NCBI RefSeq assembly: GCF_002102155.1
Contig: NZ_LQOU01000021.1
Span: 124,001 to 188,000 of the forward strand
Length of the DNA stretch: 64,000 nt
Direction of reading: 5' to 3'
Origin: Mycobacterium europaeum
GTDB taxonomy: Bacteria; Actinomycetota; Actinomycetes; Mycobacteriales; Mycobacteriaceae
Each line of letters begins with the position of its first letter. Within the stretch, counting starts at the first letter, position 1. The position numbers and the translations under genes are program-made. Below are positions 8,892 through 19,628 of the stretch, piece by piece. Below the pieces are notes generated by a model. That model made no database searches and was not told the DNA's origin. It saw only the letters and a list, made by a program, of their open reading frames with translations.

Positions 8892-10648
8892 GCACCGTCG
8901 AGGAAATCCCCCAGGATCGATACGATCACCGAGTCGCGCTGGCCGCCGGCGGCCCGCTCGGCGAATTCAACCGCGCCGGCGTGCTGGATGCCGCGGATGT
9001 GCATGCGGCCCAACGGATCACGGCGCTGGCCGGCGAGTCGGACGACGCGGTGGCGCTGGCGCTCGCGCTGCTGGTTCGTGCGCTGCGGGGCGGGGCGGTG
9101 TGCGTCGACCTGGCGACCGTCGCCGCCGACGCCGACGCACCGGAGTTGCCGTGGCCGGAGCCGGTGTCGTGGCTGACGTCGGTGCGTTCGAGCCGCCTGA
9201 GCGCCGACCCCCCGGTGCTGCGGCTGTACCAGGATCGCCTGCTGTACCTCGACCGGTACTGGCGCGAGGAGACCCAGGTCTGCGTCGACCTGCTGGCGCT
9301 GTCGGCGCCCGGGGCGTCCGTCGAAGCGGGCATCCTCGATCGACTCTTCCCGGCCGGCTACGAGGAACAGCGGGCGGCGGCCCAGATCGTGCTGTCGCAA
9401 GCGGTTACGGTGCTCACCGGTGGTCCGGGCACCGGGAAGACGACGACCGTCGCCCGGCTGCTCGCGCTGTTGACCGAACAGGCGGACCGGTCGGGCAGGC
9501 CGGGGCTGCGGATCGCGATGGCCGCGCCGACCGGCAAGGCGGCCGCGCGGCTGACCGAAGCGGTGGCGGCGGAGCTCGCCCGGCTCGAGCCCCCCGACCG
9601 CCGGCGCCTGGCCGGGCTGGAGGCGGTGACATTGCACCGGCTGCTCGGCAGCCGGCCCGACACGTCGGTGCGGTTTCGTCACCACCGGGCCAACCGGTTG
9701 CCGCACGACGTCATCGTCGTCGACGAGACATCGATGGTGTCGCTGACGATGATGGCGCGGCTGCTCGAGGCGGTGCGCGCGGACGCACGACTGATCCTGG
9801 TCGGCGATCCCGATCAACTGGCGTCGGTGGAGGCCGGAGCGGTGCTGGCGGACCTGGTCGACGGCCTGTCCGCCCGCGACGACAGCCGCGTCGCCGCGCT
9901 GCTCTCCTCGCACCGGTTCGGCGAGTCGATCGGTGCGCTTGCCGACGCGATCCGCAGCGGTGACGCCGACCGGGCGATCGCGGTATTGCGGGCCGGCGGC
10001 GATCACATCGACTGGGTGGACGACGAGGACCCGACGGATCGGCTGCGCGCGATCCTGGTGCCGCACGCCCTCCGCGTGCGGGAGGCCGCCGTGTTGGGTG
10101 CCGAGGCGGCGGCGTTGCAGGCGCTCGACGGGCACCGGCTGCTGTGCGCGCACCGCCACGGACCCTCCGGGGTGGAGCACTGGAACCGCCAGGTCCATCG
10201 ATGGCTGACCGAGGACAGCGGCCTGCCGGTGTGGTCCCAGTGGTACGCGGGCCGGCCGCTGCTGGTGACCGCCAACGACTACGGGCTGCGGGTGTACAAC
10301 GGCGATACGGGTGTGGTCGTCACCCGCCAGGAGGGGCTGCGGGCGGTCATCGCCGGTGCCGCCGGGCGGCTGGAGTTCGCGACCAGCCGGCTCTCCGACG
10401 TCGAGACCATGTACGCGATGACCATCCACAAGAGCCAGGGCAGCCAGGCCGACGAGGTCACCGTGCTGCTCCCGCCGCAAGACTCTCACCTGCTGACCCG
10501 TGAGCTGTTCTACACGGCGGTGACACGCGCCAAAACCAAGGTGCGCGTGGCCGGTTCGGAGAGCGCGATACGGGCCGCCATCGGCCGCCGCGCGGTGCGC
10601 GCGAGCGGCCTGCGACAACGCCTCAAGTCCGGCGCCGGGCTGGACTGA
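8888..10648 (+). CDS. recD: RecBCD enzyme subunit RecD (helicase)
   Basis: A 586-residue SF1B 5'-3' helicase. Walker A is VLTGGPGTGKTTTVARL at about residues 175-191; the Walker B/DETSM block (VIVVDETSMVSLTMM) and GDPDQLASVEAGAVL follow; the C-terminal motifs AMTIHKSQGSQADEV and LFYTAVTRAKTKVRV are complete. The N-terminal ~110 residues carry the RecB-contacting domain. It overlaps recB by four bases (ATGA) and ends the recCBD operon; the next gene starts 30 bp later on the same strand and may be co-transcribed. Confidence 0.95.
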   Translation: MSTVEEIPQDRYDHRVALAAGGPLGEFNRAGVLDAADVHAAQRITALAGESDDAVALALALLVRALRGGAVCVDLATVAADADAPELPWPEPVSWLTSVRSSRLSADPPVLRLYQDRLLYLDRYWREETQVCVDLLALSAPGASVEAGILDRLFPAGYEEQRAAAQIVLSQAVTVLTGGPGTGKTTTVARLLALLTEQADRSGRPGLRIAMAAPTGKAAARLTEAVAAELARLEPPDRRRLAGLEAVTLHRLLGSRPDTSVRFRHHRANRLPHDVIVVDETSMVSLTMMARLLEAVRADARLILVGDPDQLASVEAGAVLADLVDGLSARDDSRVAALLSSHRFGESIGALADAIRSGDADRAIAVLRAGGDHIDWVDDEDPTDRLRAILVPHALRVREAAVLGAEAAALQALDGHRLLCAHRHGPSGVEHWNRQVHRWLTEDSGLPVWSQWYAGRPLLVTANDYGLRVYNGDTGVVVTRQEGLRAVIAGAAGRLEFATSRLSDVETMYAMTIHKSQGSQADEVTVLLPPQDSHLLTRELFYTAVTRAKTKVRVAGSESAIRAAIGRRAVRASGLRQRLKSGAGLD

Positions 10649-10677
10649 CGCCGCCGTCATGCCGGTGCGGAAGAATC

Positions 10678-11400
10678 GTGGTCGACATGACTGACGACGA
10701 CGGCGCGATCACGCCATCCCGCCGGCCCCACATCCTGCGGCTGGCGGTGTTCGCCGCTTTCCTGCTCGCAATGTTCTTCCTGGTCGCCGTCGCACACGTC
10801 ATCGACGTCGAGGACGTGCGGCGCACCGTCTCGGCGACCGGTTCCGCCGCGCCCGTGACCTACGTCGTGGTGTCGGCCGCGCTGGGCGCGGTGTTCGTGC
10901 CGGGCTCGATACTGGCCGCGGGCAGCGGGCTGTTGTTCGGCCCGGTCCTGGGCATCGCCGTGACGCTGGGCGCGACGGTCGGCACCGCCATCGTGGCCAG
11001 CCTCGTTGGCCGTCGGGCCGGGCGGAACAGCGCGCGGGCGCTGTTGGGGCCGGCGCGCGCCGACCGCATCGACGCGGTGATCGAACGCCGCGGACTGTGG
11101 GCGGTTGTCGGGCAGCGCTTCGTCCCGGGCCTGTCGGATGCGCTGGCCTCCTACGCGTTCGGGGCGTTCGGAGTCCCGTTGTGGCAGATGGCTATTGGCT
11201 CCTTCATCGGTTCGGTGCCGCGGGCGTTCGCCTACACCGCGCTGGGGGCGTCGATCGCGAATCGGTCGTCCTGGCTGGCGTATTCGGCCATCGCGGTGTG
11301 GTGCCTGACCGCCGTCGTCGGTGCGGTCGCCGCGCGGCGCGGGTACCGGAAGTGGCGCACGCACGGCCGTCGTGCGCCTTCGGAAGCCGAGGGCCGCTAG
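10678..11400 (+). CDS. TVP38/TMEM64 (SNARE-associated, DedA-superfamily) membrane protein
   Basis: A 240-residue integral membrane protein with an N-terminal helix ([17 protein letters not shown]) followed by the VTT/SNARE-associated core: [39 protein letters not shown], the conserved re-entrant loop ending [17 protein letters not shown], and two C-terminal helices. DedA-superfamily proteins are linked to undecaprenyl-phosphate or phospholipid flipping; the substrate here is unknown. A GTG at 10678 is the furthest start; an ATG at 10687 is an equally good alternative. It ends four bases into the convergent methyltransferase gene. Confidence 0.85.
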   Translation: MVDMTDDDGAITPSRRPHILRLAVFAAFLLAMFFLVAVAHVIDVEDVRRTVSATGSAAPVTYVVVSAALGAVFVPGSILAAGSGLLFGPVLGIAVTLGATVGTAIVASLVGRRAGRNSARALLGPARADRIDAVIERRGLWAVVGQRFVPGLSDALASYAFGAFGVPLWQMAIGSFIGSVPRAFAYTALGASIANRSSWLAYSAIAVWCLTAVVGAVAARRGYRKWRTHGRRAPSEAEGR

Positions 11401-12344
11401 TTGTCCGGCCGCTGCGCGGCCACGAACAGGTTTCCCGGCACGGCGTCCTCGACCTCCTTGGGCGCCGCTCGGTCGTAGCCGGCCATCAGCTCGGCGGACG
11501 GGGTCACCGTCACGTCCCAGCCGTGGCGGCGGAACCACTCGCCGACGTCCTCGCGCTCCTCGAAGTACCACAGCTCGTCGGTCCTGGGCACCTCCCGGTC
11601 GGGGTCCACCCGCGCCATCAGCGCGCGCACCCGGTCCATCCGCTCACGGCGCTTCGCGCGGAACTCCGGGTCGAGAAACTTCGGTCCCAGCGCCTCCACC
11701 GCGACCCGGCTGCCGGGCGCGGTGAGCTGGTGCACGCGGTCGAACAGCAACTCCTGGGCGGCGGCGGGCAGATACGGCATCAGCCCCTCCGCCGACCACA
11801 CGCTGGGCAGCGAAGGGTCAAAACCGGCCTGCCGCAACGCCGCCGGCCAATCGTGGCGCAGGTCCACGGGAACGGCGACGCGGTGGCACGCCGGCTGCGC
11901 CCCGTGCTGGGCCAGCGTCGACAACTTGAAGTCCAGCACCCGGGGCTGGTCCAGCTCGTAGACCGTCGTGCCGTCCGGCCAGGGCAACCGCCACGCGCGC
12001 GCGTCCAGACCCGCCGCCAAGATCACCGCCTGCCGAATGCCCGCGCCCGTCGCGGCGAGGAAGAATTCGTCGAAAAAGGCCGTGCGGCAGGCCATGTAGC
12101 CGACCATCGCCCGCATCTGCAGCGGCAACTCCGGTTCGGCCTCGACGAGTTCGTCCGGCAGCTGCGGCGCCGAGTGCCAGTTCCACACCCCGTCACCGGC
12201 GGCGTCCAGGAAGACCTGCGCGAACGGATCGCGGATCAACGGATTCTCGCTTCGCGTTTCCGCGCCGCGCGCCGACGCCACGCCCAGCGCGGTCGCCCCG
12301 ACGCTCTCGGTGATCTCCCAGCTGTCGTTGTCGGTTCTGCCCAC
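11397..12344 (-). CDS. Class I SAM-dependent methyltransferase, TIGR00027/PPM1 family
   Basis: A 315-residue member of the large mycobacterial paralogous family of leucine-carboxyl-methyltransferase-like enzymes. Diagnostic segments: the N-terminal [60 protein letters not shown] (the SAM-binding [11 protein letters not shown] motif, around 90-125), [13 protein letters not shown] and the [11 protein letters not shown] loop. Start is a GTG at 12344 preceded by a good GGAGGG. Substrate unknown in the whole family; a lipid or secondary-metabolite carboxyl/hydroxyl is assumed. Confidence 0.9.
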   Translation of the reverse strand: MGRTDNDSWEITESVGATALGVASARGAETRSENPLIRDPFAQVFLDAAGDGVWNWHSAPQLPDELVEAEPELPLQMRAMVGYMACRTAFFDEFFLAATGAGIRQAVILAAGLDARAWRLPWPDGTTVYELDQPRVLDFKLSTLAQHGAQPACHRVAVPVDLRHDWPAALRQAGFDPSLPSVWSAEGLMPYLPAAAQELLFDRVHQLTAPGSRVAVEALGPKFLDPEFRAKRRERMDRVRALMARVDPDREVPRTDELWYFEEREDVGEWFRRHGWDVTVTPSAELMAGYDRAAPKEVEDAVPGNLFVAAQRPDN

Positions 12345-12502
12345 GGCACGCCCTCCGTTCGCTAGCTCGCCTACCTAACCGACCCTACGCGCGCGCCGGG
12401 TGGGTACGAACTGTCGCGCGGCGGGCATCGGCGTTAAGTTGTCGGCGAGCCGGCGAGCGGGTCGAGCAGCGGCGCCGAACGGATCCGAAGGATCATTACC
12501 AC

Positions 12503-14881
12503 ATGCGAGTCGACGGGCGCGAGGTGAGCGTTTCCGGCAGCTTGCTGCAGCCGCTGACCCGGCGCACCAACGATATCCTGCGGCTGGCGGCGAGCGTGAC
12601 CTTCCTCGCGGTGGTGATCACGAGTTCGCTGATCACCCGGCCGCAGTGGGAGGCGCTGGAGAAGTCGATCTCGCAGATCGTCGGGGTGCTCTCCCCCCGC
12701 CAGTCCGATCTGGTGTACCTCGCGTACGGGGTGGCGATCCTGGCCCTGCCGTTCATGATCCTGATCGGCCTGATCGTCGGCCGGCAATGGAAACTGCTCG
12801 GGGCCTACGCGGCCGCCGCACTGCTGGCGGCGCTGCCGCTCTCGGTGGGCGGCAACGGGTTTTCGGCTCCCCGCTGGCACTTCGACCTCTCCGAACGCCT
12901 GCAGACCGTGTTGGGCCAGTTCCTCGACGATCCACGCTGGATCGGCATGCTGGCGGCGGTGCTGACCGTCTCCGGTCCGTGGCTGCCCGCGCGCTGGCGG
13001 CATTGGTGGTGGGCGCTGCTGCTGGCCTTCGTGCCGATCCACCTCGTGGTCAGTGCGATCGTGCCCGCCCGCGCGCTGCTGGGGCTGGCGGTCGGCTGGC
13101 TGGTCGGCTCGCTGGTGGTGCTCGTGGTCGGCACCCCGGCGCTGGAGGTGCCCCTGGAGTCCGCCGTGCGCGCGATGGCCAGGCGTGGATTCGTCGTCTC
13201 GCGGCTCACCGTGGTGCGGCCGGCCGGGCGGGGCCCGCTGGTCCTTTCGGCGGCCTGCGGGCGGCCCGAGCGCTCGGCGTTCGTCGAGTTGTACGGGCCG
13301 CACCAACGCAGCGGTGGCACGCTGCGCCAGCTGTGGATCAAGCTGCGGCTGCGCGATGCCGAGACCGCGCCTCTGGTGACCTCCATGCGCCGCGCCGTCG
13401 AGCACCGCGCGCTGATGACGATCGCAATCGGGGAGGTGCGTCTGGCCAACACCTCGACGATCGCCGTCGCCACCCTCGACCGGGGCTGGATTCTCTATTC
13501 GCACCAACCACCTCACGGCGTGCCCCTGACCCGGTGCGCGCAGTCCACGCCGGTTGACCGGGTGTGGCAGGCGCTGCGGACCCTCAACGACCAGCAGATC
13601 GCGCACGGGGACCTGCGCGGCAACGAGATCACCGTCGACGACGACGCCGTGCTCTTCGGCGGCTTCCACAGCGCCGAATACGGCGCCACCGAAGCCCAGC
13701 TGCAATCCGATATCGCCCAGCTGCTGGTGACCACCGCCGCCCTGTACGACCCGAAATCGGCGGTGGCCGCCGCGATCGACGCGTTCGACCGGGACACCAT
13801 CCTGACCGCGTCGCGCCGCCTGACGAAAGTGGCCGTGCCCCGGGCCATTCGGAAGTCGGTACCGGATGCGGGCACGGCCATCTCCGCCGCCCGCGCGGAG
13901 GTGAAGCGTCAGACCGGCGCCGACCAGATCAAAACCGAGACCATCACCCGGTTCACCCGCAGCCAGCTCATTCAGCTGGTGCTGTTCGGTGCGCTCGTCT
14001 ACGTCGCGTATCCCTTCATCAGCACCGCGCCCACGTTCGTGTCCCAGCTGCGGAGCGCAAACTGGTGGTGGGCACTGCTGGGCCTGGCGGTGTCGGCGCT
14101 GACCTACGTCGGGGCGGCCGCCGCGCTGTGGGCGTCCGCGGACGAGACGGTCAGCTTCTGGAGGCTGTCGGTCGCGCAGGTGGCCAACACCTTCGCCGCC
14201 ACGACGACGCCTGCCGGGGTCGGCGGGTTGGCGCTCAGCACGAGGTACCTGCAAAAGGGCGGCGGGCTGTCCGCCATGCGGGCCACCACGGCGGTGGCCC
14301 TGCAGCAATCGGTGCAAGTGATCATGCACCTGGTGTTGCTGATCCTGTTCAGCACGGTTGCGGGCGCGTCGATGAACCTCTCGCACTTCGTCCCCACCGC
14401 CACGGTCCTGTACCTGATCGCGGGTGTGGCCCTCGGGATTGTCGGCACCTTCTTATTCGTGCCCAAGCTGCGCCGCTGGCTGGCGACGGACGTGCGCCCC
14501 AAACTCAAGGAGGTGGCAACCGACCTCGTCGAGGTGGCCCGAGAGCCCCAGCGACTGGGGCTGATCGTACTCGGTTGCGCCGGAACGACTCTGGGTGCCG
14601 CCCTGGCGCTGTGGACCAGCGTCGAGGCGTTCGGTGGCGGCGCTTCGTTCGTCACCGTCACCGTGGTCACGATGGTCGGCGGGACGCTGGCCTCCGCCGC
14701 GCCGACCCCCGGGGGCGTCGGCGCCGTCGAAGCGGCGTTGATCGGTGGGCTGGCCGCCTTCGGCGTGCCGCCGGCGACCGGCCTGCCGTCGGTGCTGTTG
14801 TACCGGGTGCTCACCTGCTGGCTGCCCGTGTTCGCCGGCTGGCCGGTGATGCGGTGGCTGACCAGGAACGAGATGATCTGA
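12503..14881 (+). CDS. LPG-synthase-TM/YbhN-like membrane protein with kinase-like segment
   Basis: A 792-residue integral membrane protein matching, from memory, H37Rv Rv0585c in size and context. The N-terminal ~220 residues carry about five or six helices. Residues roughly 225-440 are soluble and contain HGDLRGNE at about 368-375, the catalytic-loop pattern of protein/aminoglycoside kinases (HxDLxxxN), although the following DDDAVLFGGF lacks a clean DFG. The last ~330 residues (VLFGALVYVAYPF through APTPGGVGAVEAALIGGL) are the UPF0104/lysylphosphatidylglycerol-synthase TM domain, with the signature PTPGGVG-E loop typical of flippase-like proteins. Probable lipid flippase or lipid-modifying protein coupled to a (pseudo)kinase domain. 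It converges with the GH92 gene. Confidence 0.85.
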   Translation: MRVDGREVSVSGSLLQPLTRRTNDILRLAASVTFLAVVITSSLITRPQWEALEKSISQIVGVLSPRQSDLVYLAYGVAILALPFMILIGLIVGRQWKLLGAYAAAALLAALPLSVGGNGFSAPRWHFDLSERLQTVLGQFLDDPRWIGMLAAVLTVSGPWLPARWRHWWWALLLAFVPIHLVVSAIVPARALLGLAVGWLVGSLVVLVVGTPALEVPLESAVRAMARRGFVVSRLTVVRPAGRGPLVLSAACGRPERSAFVELYGPHQRSGGTLRQLWIKLRLRDAETAPLVTSMRRAVEHRALMTIAIGEVRLANTSTIAVATLDRGWILYSHQPPHGVPLTRCAQSTPVDRVWQALRTLNDQQIAHGDLRGNEITVDDDAVLFGGFHSAEYGATEAQLQSDIAQLLVTTAALYDPKSAVAAAIDAFDRDTILTASRRLTKVAVPRAIRKSVPDAGTAISAARAEVKRQTGADQIKTETITRFTRSQLIQLVLFGALVYVAYPFISTAPTFVSQLRSANWWWALLGLAVSALTYVGAAAALWASADETVSFWRLSVAQVANTFAATTTPAGVGGLALSTRYLQKGGGLSAMRATTAVALQQSVQVIMHLVLLILFSTVAGASMNLSHFVPTATVLYLIAGVALGIVGTFLFVPKLRRWLATDVRPKLKEVATDLVEVAREPQRLGLIVLGCAGTTLGAALALWTSVEAFGGGASFVTVTVVTMVGGTLASAAPTPGGVGAVEAALIGGLAAFGVPPATGLPSVLLYRVLTCWLPVFAGWPVMRWLTRNEMI

Positions 14882-14895
14882 GGTCCGCCACGGGA

Positions 14896-17526
14896 TCACT
14901 CGGACGGGGATTGCACCACCACGAGAACGGTTGACGTGCGGGCGCTTTGGCCGACGGTAGAGGTCAAGAACGCCAGGTAGTACTCGTCGGACACCGATCG
15001 CGCCACCGTGATGGGGACGTCGATGCTCGCCGATCCGTCGGGGGAGAACTGGCCGGTCGAGGGCGTCACGGTGATGCCGCCGTCCGAGGCGGTGCCGGTG
15101 ACCGTGTAATCGCCGGCATCACCGATCATCCGCTGGGCGTCGAGCCTGACCGTGCCCGTGCTGCCCGGGGCGATGGTGACGATGGGGCTGGGGACGTTGA
15201 CCGTCACCGCCGAACTGCCGGCGCCGAACGAGGGCGGGGCGGAGGATTCGCTTGTGCCCCAACTCCGGTCCGGATAGGCGGCGAGCGTGAAGCTCAGTTC
15301 CCCGCCGGTGCGGACGAACGACTCCGGCAGCCACGTGTGATCGGTGGGCTGCCCGTCGACGCTCAGCCCGCTGACGTAGTTGAGGTGACGCGGCCCGGAC
15401 GCGCCGGGCGCCGAGATCCGGATCGTCTTGCCGCCGGGAAGCGCGATCACGATCCGGTCGAACAGCGGTGCGGCCACGGTGAGGATCGGCGTTCCGGGAG
15501 TACTCGGATACAGTCCCAGGGCCGCCCAGACGTACCAGCTGGCCATCGCGCCCAGATCGTCGTTGCCCGGTTCCCCGTCGGCCGTCGGGCCGAACAGCCC
15601 GCGCACCCGATCGACCGTGCGCTGCGTCTGCCACGGTTGACCGATGTAGTTGTACAGCCATGGCACCCCGAAACCGGGTTCGTTACCGGCCCACAGGTAG
15701 GGCTCGTTGGGACCCACGTTGAGCTTCCGGGTGAAGCCGTCGAGCCGTCCGGCGACCGCATCGCGCCCGCCCAGCGCGGTCACCAGGCCGGCCACGTTGT
15801 GCGGCACCCACCAGACGTACTGCGCGGCATTGCCCTCGTCGAACCCGACCTGGCCGAAATCCGAGGGCGAGACCACGAATGCGGGGCCGGCGCGGAAAAA
15901 GCTGGTCCAGTTGCGGGGCGAGATGTACCCGGTGCTCGGGTTGAACAGGTTCTGCCAGTACTGCGACCGGCCCTGGAATTCGGCAGCGGTCGCGGTGTCG
16001 CCGAGCGAATCGGCGAACCGGGAGATGGCGAAGTCGTCGACCGACCATTCGAGCGTGATCGACGCGGCGGCGATCCAGCCGTCGGTGCGGAACTCGAAGG
16101 AGAACGGCGCGTAGCCGAATTCCAGGTACGTCTCGATCCCCGGCCGTTCGACGTAACCGCCCAGTCCGACACCGCCTTTCGTCGCCGCGTTCACCATGTA
16201 GCGCAGGGCCGTCCGGGTGTCGAAATCCTCGGCGCCGAAGGCATGGAGGTTCACGATGAGCGGTACCACGTTGTCGCCGCTCATCTCCGCGGTCGCGGCG
16301 TTGGCCAGCGCCCAACGCGGCAGCGCTCCGCTCTGCTCGGCGTCGTTCACCAGCGACTGGGCCATATCGCTCGCCCGGTCGGGAAAAAGGAGCGCCTGCA
16401 AAGGCGCCAGACATCGGTAGGTGTCCCAGTCGGAGAAGTTGGCGTACTGGGTGTGCCCCGCGGCCACGGTGTGCACGGCGCCGTCGAACCCGATGTAGCG
16501 CCCGTCCGCGTCGTTGAAGGTGTTGGGGTGCAACAACGACCGATACAGGGCGGTGTAGAAGGTTTCCAGGTCGTGGGCGTTGCGGCCGGCGACCGAGATG
16601 CGCGACAGCGTGGCGTTCCACGACTTCGAGGCGGCGTCGCGCACGTCGTTGAAGCTCGCCGCGCCCTCGGCCGCCAGGTTCGCCCGCGCCCCCTCGATAC
16701 CGACATAGGAGATCGCGGTCCGCACCTCGAGCACGGCTCCGGCCGGGAACTCGACGTATCCGCCGCTGAATGGCGAATTCGCGCCGCGGGCACCGGGATA
16801 CACCGCGGTGCCGTCCCATGTCCCGTAGGAGGTGAACGGCTGGCTGAACTTCATCGCGAAATAGACGGTGTAGGTGTTGTTCTTGCCGCAGAACCCGCCG
16901 CTGGTGGCCCAGCCGGTGATCGTGGTGTGGTCCTCGCCGATCTGGATGCTCGCGCGAGAGTTGCCCGCCAGCGACGCCCCGGAGCGCACGTGCAACAGCG
17001 CGGGGCGGCCGTTGCGCGGGTAGCTGAACCGGCCGACGCCCGTGCGGGTGGTGGCGGTCAGTTCGGCCTTCACCCGGGTCCCCGGGAATCGCACCGTGTA
17101 GTAGCCGGGCACGCCCCGCTCGGTGTCGTCGTGGGCGATCCGCTCCCAGGCTTGCCAGGGCTGTGCGCCAATTCCGTTGGTGGTCGGCAGCATCGAGATG
17201 TCACCGAACGCGGCGCAGCCGACGGAGGCGTGGGTCATGCTGAAGCCGGTGGAGCGGGAATTCCCGTAGTTGTAGCCCGCGTAATTGCCGACGGTGTCCG
17301 GCGAGTACTGCACCATGCCGAACGGCACGGTGGCGCCGGGGAAGTTGTTGATCTCCCCCACGGTCTGGCCACCGGTTCCGGTGCCGATCAGCGTGGCGAC
17401 GTGGTCGACCGGGTCGGTCACGAATCCGGGGTCGCCGTCGTAGGCGATGGGCGGCGCCGCGGCGACGAACGCGATGAAGACGACCGACGCCGCCAGGATC
17501 GCGACGAGGGCCCTGCGTGACCGCAT
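14896..17526 (-). CDS. Secreted GH92 family glycosidase (alpha-mannosidase type)
   Basis: An 876-residue exported enzyme, corresponding in memory to Rv0584. A signal peptide occupies residues 1-25 ([20 protein letters not shown]). GH92 hallmarks are the N-terminal [13 protein letters not shown] and the GNNFP-like [19 protein letters not shown] block, [19 protein letters not shown] around 610, and [21 protein letters not shown] around 655, which supply the calcium and catalytic acid/base region. The last ~120 residues form a beta-rich extension. GH92 enzymes cleave alpha-linked mannose, so a role in trimming mannosylated glycolipids or host mannans outside the membrane is likely. It is divergent from lpqN (189 bp between starts). 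Confidence 0.93.
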   Translation of the reverse strand: MRSRRALVAILAASVVFIAFVAAAPPIAYDGDPGFVTDPVDHVATLIGTGTGGQTVGEINNFPGATVPFGMVQYSPDTVGNYAGYNYGNSRSTGFSMTHASVGCAAFGDISMLPTTNGIGAQPWQAWERIAHDDTERGVPGYYTVRFPGTRVKAELTATTRTGVGRFSYPRNGRPALLHVRSGASLAGNSRASIQIGEDHTTITGWATSGGFCGKNNTYTVYFAMKFSQPFTSYGTWDGTAVYPGARGANSPFSGGYVEFPAGAVLEVRTAISYVGIEGARANLAAEGAASFNDVRDAASKSWNATLSRISVAGRNAHDLETFYTALYRSLLHPNTFNDADGRYIGFDGAVHTVAAGHTQYANFSDWDTYRCLAPLQALLFPDRASDMAQSLVNDAEQSGALPRWALANAATAEMSGDNVVPLIVNLHAFGAEDFDTRTALRYMVNAATKGGVGLGGYVERPGIETYLEFGYAPFSFEFRTDGWIAAASITLEWSVDDFAISRFADSLGDTATAAEFQGRSQYWQNLFNPSTGYISPRNWTSFFRAGPAFVVSPSDFGQVGFDEGNAAQYVWWVPHNVAGLVTALGGRDAVAGRLDGFTRKLNVGPNEPYLWAGNEPGFGVPWLYNYIGQPWQTQRTVDRVRGLFGPTADGEPGNDDLGAMASWYVWAALGLYPSTPGTPILTVAAPLFDRIVIALPGGKTIRISAPGASGPRHLNYVSGLSVDGQPTDHTWLPESFVRTGGELSFTLAAYPDRSWGTSESSAPPSFGAGSSAVTVNVPSPIVTIAPGSTGTVRLDAQRMIGDAGDYTVTGTASDGGITVTPSTGQFSPDGSASIDVPITVARSVSDEYYLAFLTSTVGQSARTSTVLVVVQSPSE

Positions 17527-17715
17527 ACCTGTCTCTTACTGGACGAGGGTGTATTGGATGGCTGTTTTTTCGAACGAATCGGATAACGATTTCCGGCCCC
17601 ACCGCGGCCGGGCCGGAAAGTCAAAAGATACCGGCAAACCTGCGCGCCATTTCGGTTACCGTCATTTCGGCGTGGCCGACGCAGGTAACGGCCCCAATTT
17701 TCGGGAGATTGGATC

Positions 17716-18390
17716 ATGAAACATTTGACGCTAGCAACCGTTTCCGTGGCGCTCAGTTTGGTGCTCCTCGGGTGCGGCCACGACCAAAAATCCGGCAATC
17801 AGACGTCGGCCTCGACGACCACCCCCGCCTCGACGTCCGCGACGTCGTCGGGCACCGGCGCGGCACCGGCCGCGAAGGCCAAATACACGATCGCCGACTA
17901 CGTCAAGGACAACCACATCACCGAGACGCCGGTCCATCACGGTGATCCCGGGCCGAGCGTCGACCTGCCGGTGCCGCCGGGCTGGCGGCTCGACCAGAAG
18001 GCCGGCACGTCGTATGGCGGCATCGTTTCGACCCAGCCCAGCGACCCGGCCGACCCGCCCACCGTCTCGGCGCTGTTCTCCAGGCTCAGCGGTGACGTGG
18101 ACCCGGCCAAGATCATCCAGTACGCCCCGGGCGAGGTGCAGAATCTGCCCGGATACGACGGCAACGGTGACGGCAGAGCGTCGACGCTCGGCGGCTTCCA
18201 GGCGTGGCAGATCGGCGGCACCTACCAGCGGGACGGCAAGACTCGAATGATCGCGCAGAAGACGGTGGTGATCCCCAGCCAGGGCGCGGTGTATGTGCTT
18301 CAGCTCAACGCCGACGGACCGGAGGCCGACCGGGGACCGTTGATGGACGTCACGAAGATCATCGACCACCAAACCACCATCACCCCCTGA
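17716..18390 (+). CDS. lpqN: Lipoprotein LpqN
   Basis: A 224-residue lipoprotein with a signal peptide and lipobox LSLVLLGC (Cys at about 20), then a Thr/Ser/Ala-rich linker and an LpqN/LpqT domain (YTIADYVKDNHITETPV through the C-terminal VTKIIDHQTTI). The secreted domain belongs to a mycobacterial-specific fold; in M. tuberculosis LpqN has been reported to bind the host ubiquitin ligase CBL and also contacts envelope-biogenesis proteins. The neighbour GH92 gene diverges from it, as in M. tuberculosis. The ATG at 17716 begins directly at the hydrophobic signal sequence. Confidence 0.92.
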   Translation: MKHLTLATVSVALSLVLLGCGHDQKSGNQTSASTTTPASTSATSSGTGAAPAAKAKYTIADYVKDNHITETPVHHGDPGPSVDLPVPPGWRLDQKAGTSYGGIVSTQPSDPADPPTVSALFSRLSGDVDPAKIIQYAPGEVQNLPGYDGNGDGRASTLGGFQAWQIGGTYQRDGKTRMIAQKTVVIPSQGAVYVLQLNADGPEADRGPLMDVTKIIDHQTTITP

Positions 18391-18456
18391 GCGAGGAGCG
18401 CGACGCCGCCGCGCGGATCGCTGCGCGGTGGTGCCGAATGGCTTTACGGTGAGCGC

Positions 18457-18942
18457 ATGGCAGAGCAGCCGTATGCGATAGACGCCGGGCACCCGCCGTC
18501 GGTGCTGCTGCGCTTGATCAACCCGATGATGGGGTTCTTGCTGCGCAGCCCGCTCGCCGGCCCCGCCCGCAAGCAACTGATGGTGCTGAGCTTCACCGGG
18601 CGCAAGACGGGCCGGCCGTTCTCACTTCCGGTCAGCGCCCACGTGATTGACGGTCAGCTGTACGCGCTGACGGGCGCTCCCTGGAAGCAGAACTTCCGCG
18701 GCGGCGCGCCCGTTGAGGTCGTCTACGACGGCAAGACCATCGCGATGCGCGGCGAGCTGATCCGTGACCGCGCCACCGTGTCCGATCTCTTCCTGCGCTG
18801 CGCCGAGTCCTACGGCGTCCAGCGTGCCCAACGGATGATCGGACTGAAGTTCCGCGACCGACGCATACCGACGCGCGAGGAGTTCGCCGAGGCGGTCGAC
18901 CGGATGCACTTGGGCGCGGTGCGCCTGGCGCCGGCCGGCTAG
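18457..18942 (+). CDS. F420-dependent nitroreductase (Ddn-like) family protein
   Basis: A 161-residue protein of the deazaflavin (F420)-dependent split-barrel family that includes Ddn. The core reads LSFTGRKTGRPFSLPVSAHVIDG (residues about 46-68), the standard GRKTGR-x-x-x-PV motif, then PWKQNFRGGAPVEVV with the conserved W/NF/GG cofactor-contact region. It would use F420H2 to reduce an unidentified quinone or nitro substrate at the membrane. From memory it resembles Rv0580c in size. It converges on the PAS-ANTAR gene with a 5-bp gap. Confidence 0.84.
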   Translation: MAEQPYAIDAGHPPSVLLRLINPMMGFLLRSPLAGPARKQLMVLSFTGRKTGRPFSLPVSAHVIDGQLYALTGAPWKQNFRGGAPVEVVYDGKTIAMRGELIRDRATVSDLFLRCAESYGVQRAQRMIGLKFRDRRIPTREEFAEAVDRMHLGAVRLAPAG

Positions 18943-18947
18943 CGGCG

Positions 18948-19628
18948 CTACCCGGTGGGGTCGCCCGCGCGCAGGTGGGCGGCGAGCAGGCTCTGGTCGA
19001 ATCGTGAGCGCGAGGCGATGGCCTCCTGGCCCACCTTCGGGAAGTCGTTCGCGATCTGCTCTGCGAGCACGCCCAACTTCATGTTGCGCACCTGGGACAA
19101 CGACTTGAGCAGGTCGAACGCAGCCGTCTCGTCCACGCCGTAGACCAGCATCAGCATCCCTTTGGTGCGCTCGATGGCGCCCCGACGTTCGGCGATCTCG
19201 GCCACCTGCGCGCTGATGGACTCCTCCCGCTTACGGCTCGACGTCGACGTGACGTCGACGTAGAAACCGTGGGTGCCGATGACCTCACCGTTGTCGTCGC
19301 AGAATTGATCGCCCACCACGACGACGTCATGGGTGTTGCCGCGGGTGTCGACGATGCGGTGCCTGGTGCTGAACGCGCGGCGACGCGTGATCATGTCGTC
19401 GATGCCCCGGGCCACCCGGTCCCGATCGCCGGGGTGCTTGTGGGACAGCACCAGCTCGGTCGTCGGCGTCACCGTTCCCGGCTCGTAGCCGTGCATGCGA
19501 TGCACCTGGTCGGACCATTCCCACCGCTGGTCCTCGAAGTAGAAGCGGAACCAACCCGCCCGCTGCGGAATACCTCCCGAGAGGGCCCGCTCGACCGCCG
19601 CCGTCTGGCCGTCTAGATCCCAGGCCAC
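18948..19628 (-). CDS. PAS-ANTAR transcription antitermination regulator
   Basis: A 226-residue regulator. I take the GTG at 19628 as start, since the reading frame upstream belongs to the overlapping zinc-ribbon gene. Residues about 25-130 are a PAS domain (GWFRFYFEDQRWEWSDQV, HRMHGYEPG, HKHPGDRDRVARGIDDM, HDVVVVGDQF). Residues about 140-210 are an ANTAR RNA-binding domain (IAERRGAIERTKGMLMLVYGVDETAAFDLL). ANTAR proteins bind dual-hexaloop RNA hairpins to prevent termination; the PAS domain presumably senses the signal. It overlaps the upstream gene by 16 bases, implying coupled translation. Confidence 0.82.
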   Translation of the reverse strand: MAWDLDGQTAAVERALSGGIPQRAGWFRFYFEDQRWEWSDQVHRMHGYEPGTVTPTTELVLSHKHPGDRDRVARGIDDMITRRRAFSTRHRIVDTRGNTHDVVVVGDQFCDDNGEVIGTHGFYVDVTSTSSRKREESISAQVAEIAERRGAIERTKGMLMLVYGVDETAAFDLLKSLSQVRNMKLGVLAEQIANDFPKVGQEAIASRSRFDQSLLAAHLRAGDPTG

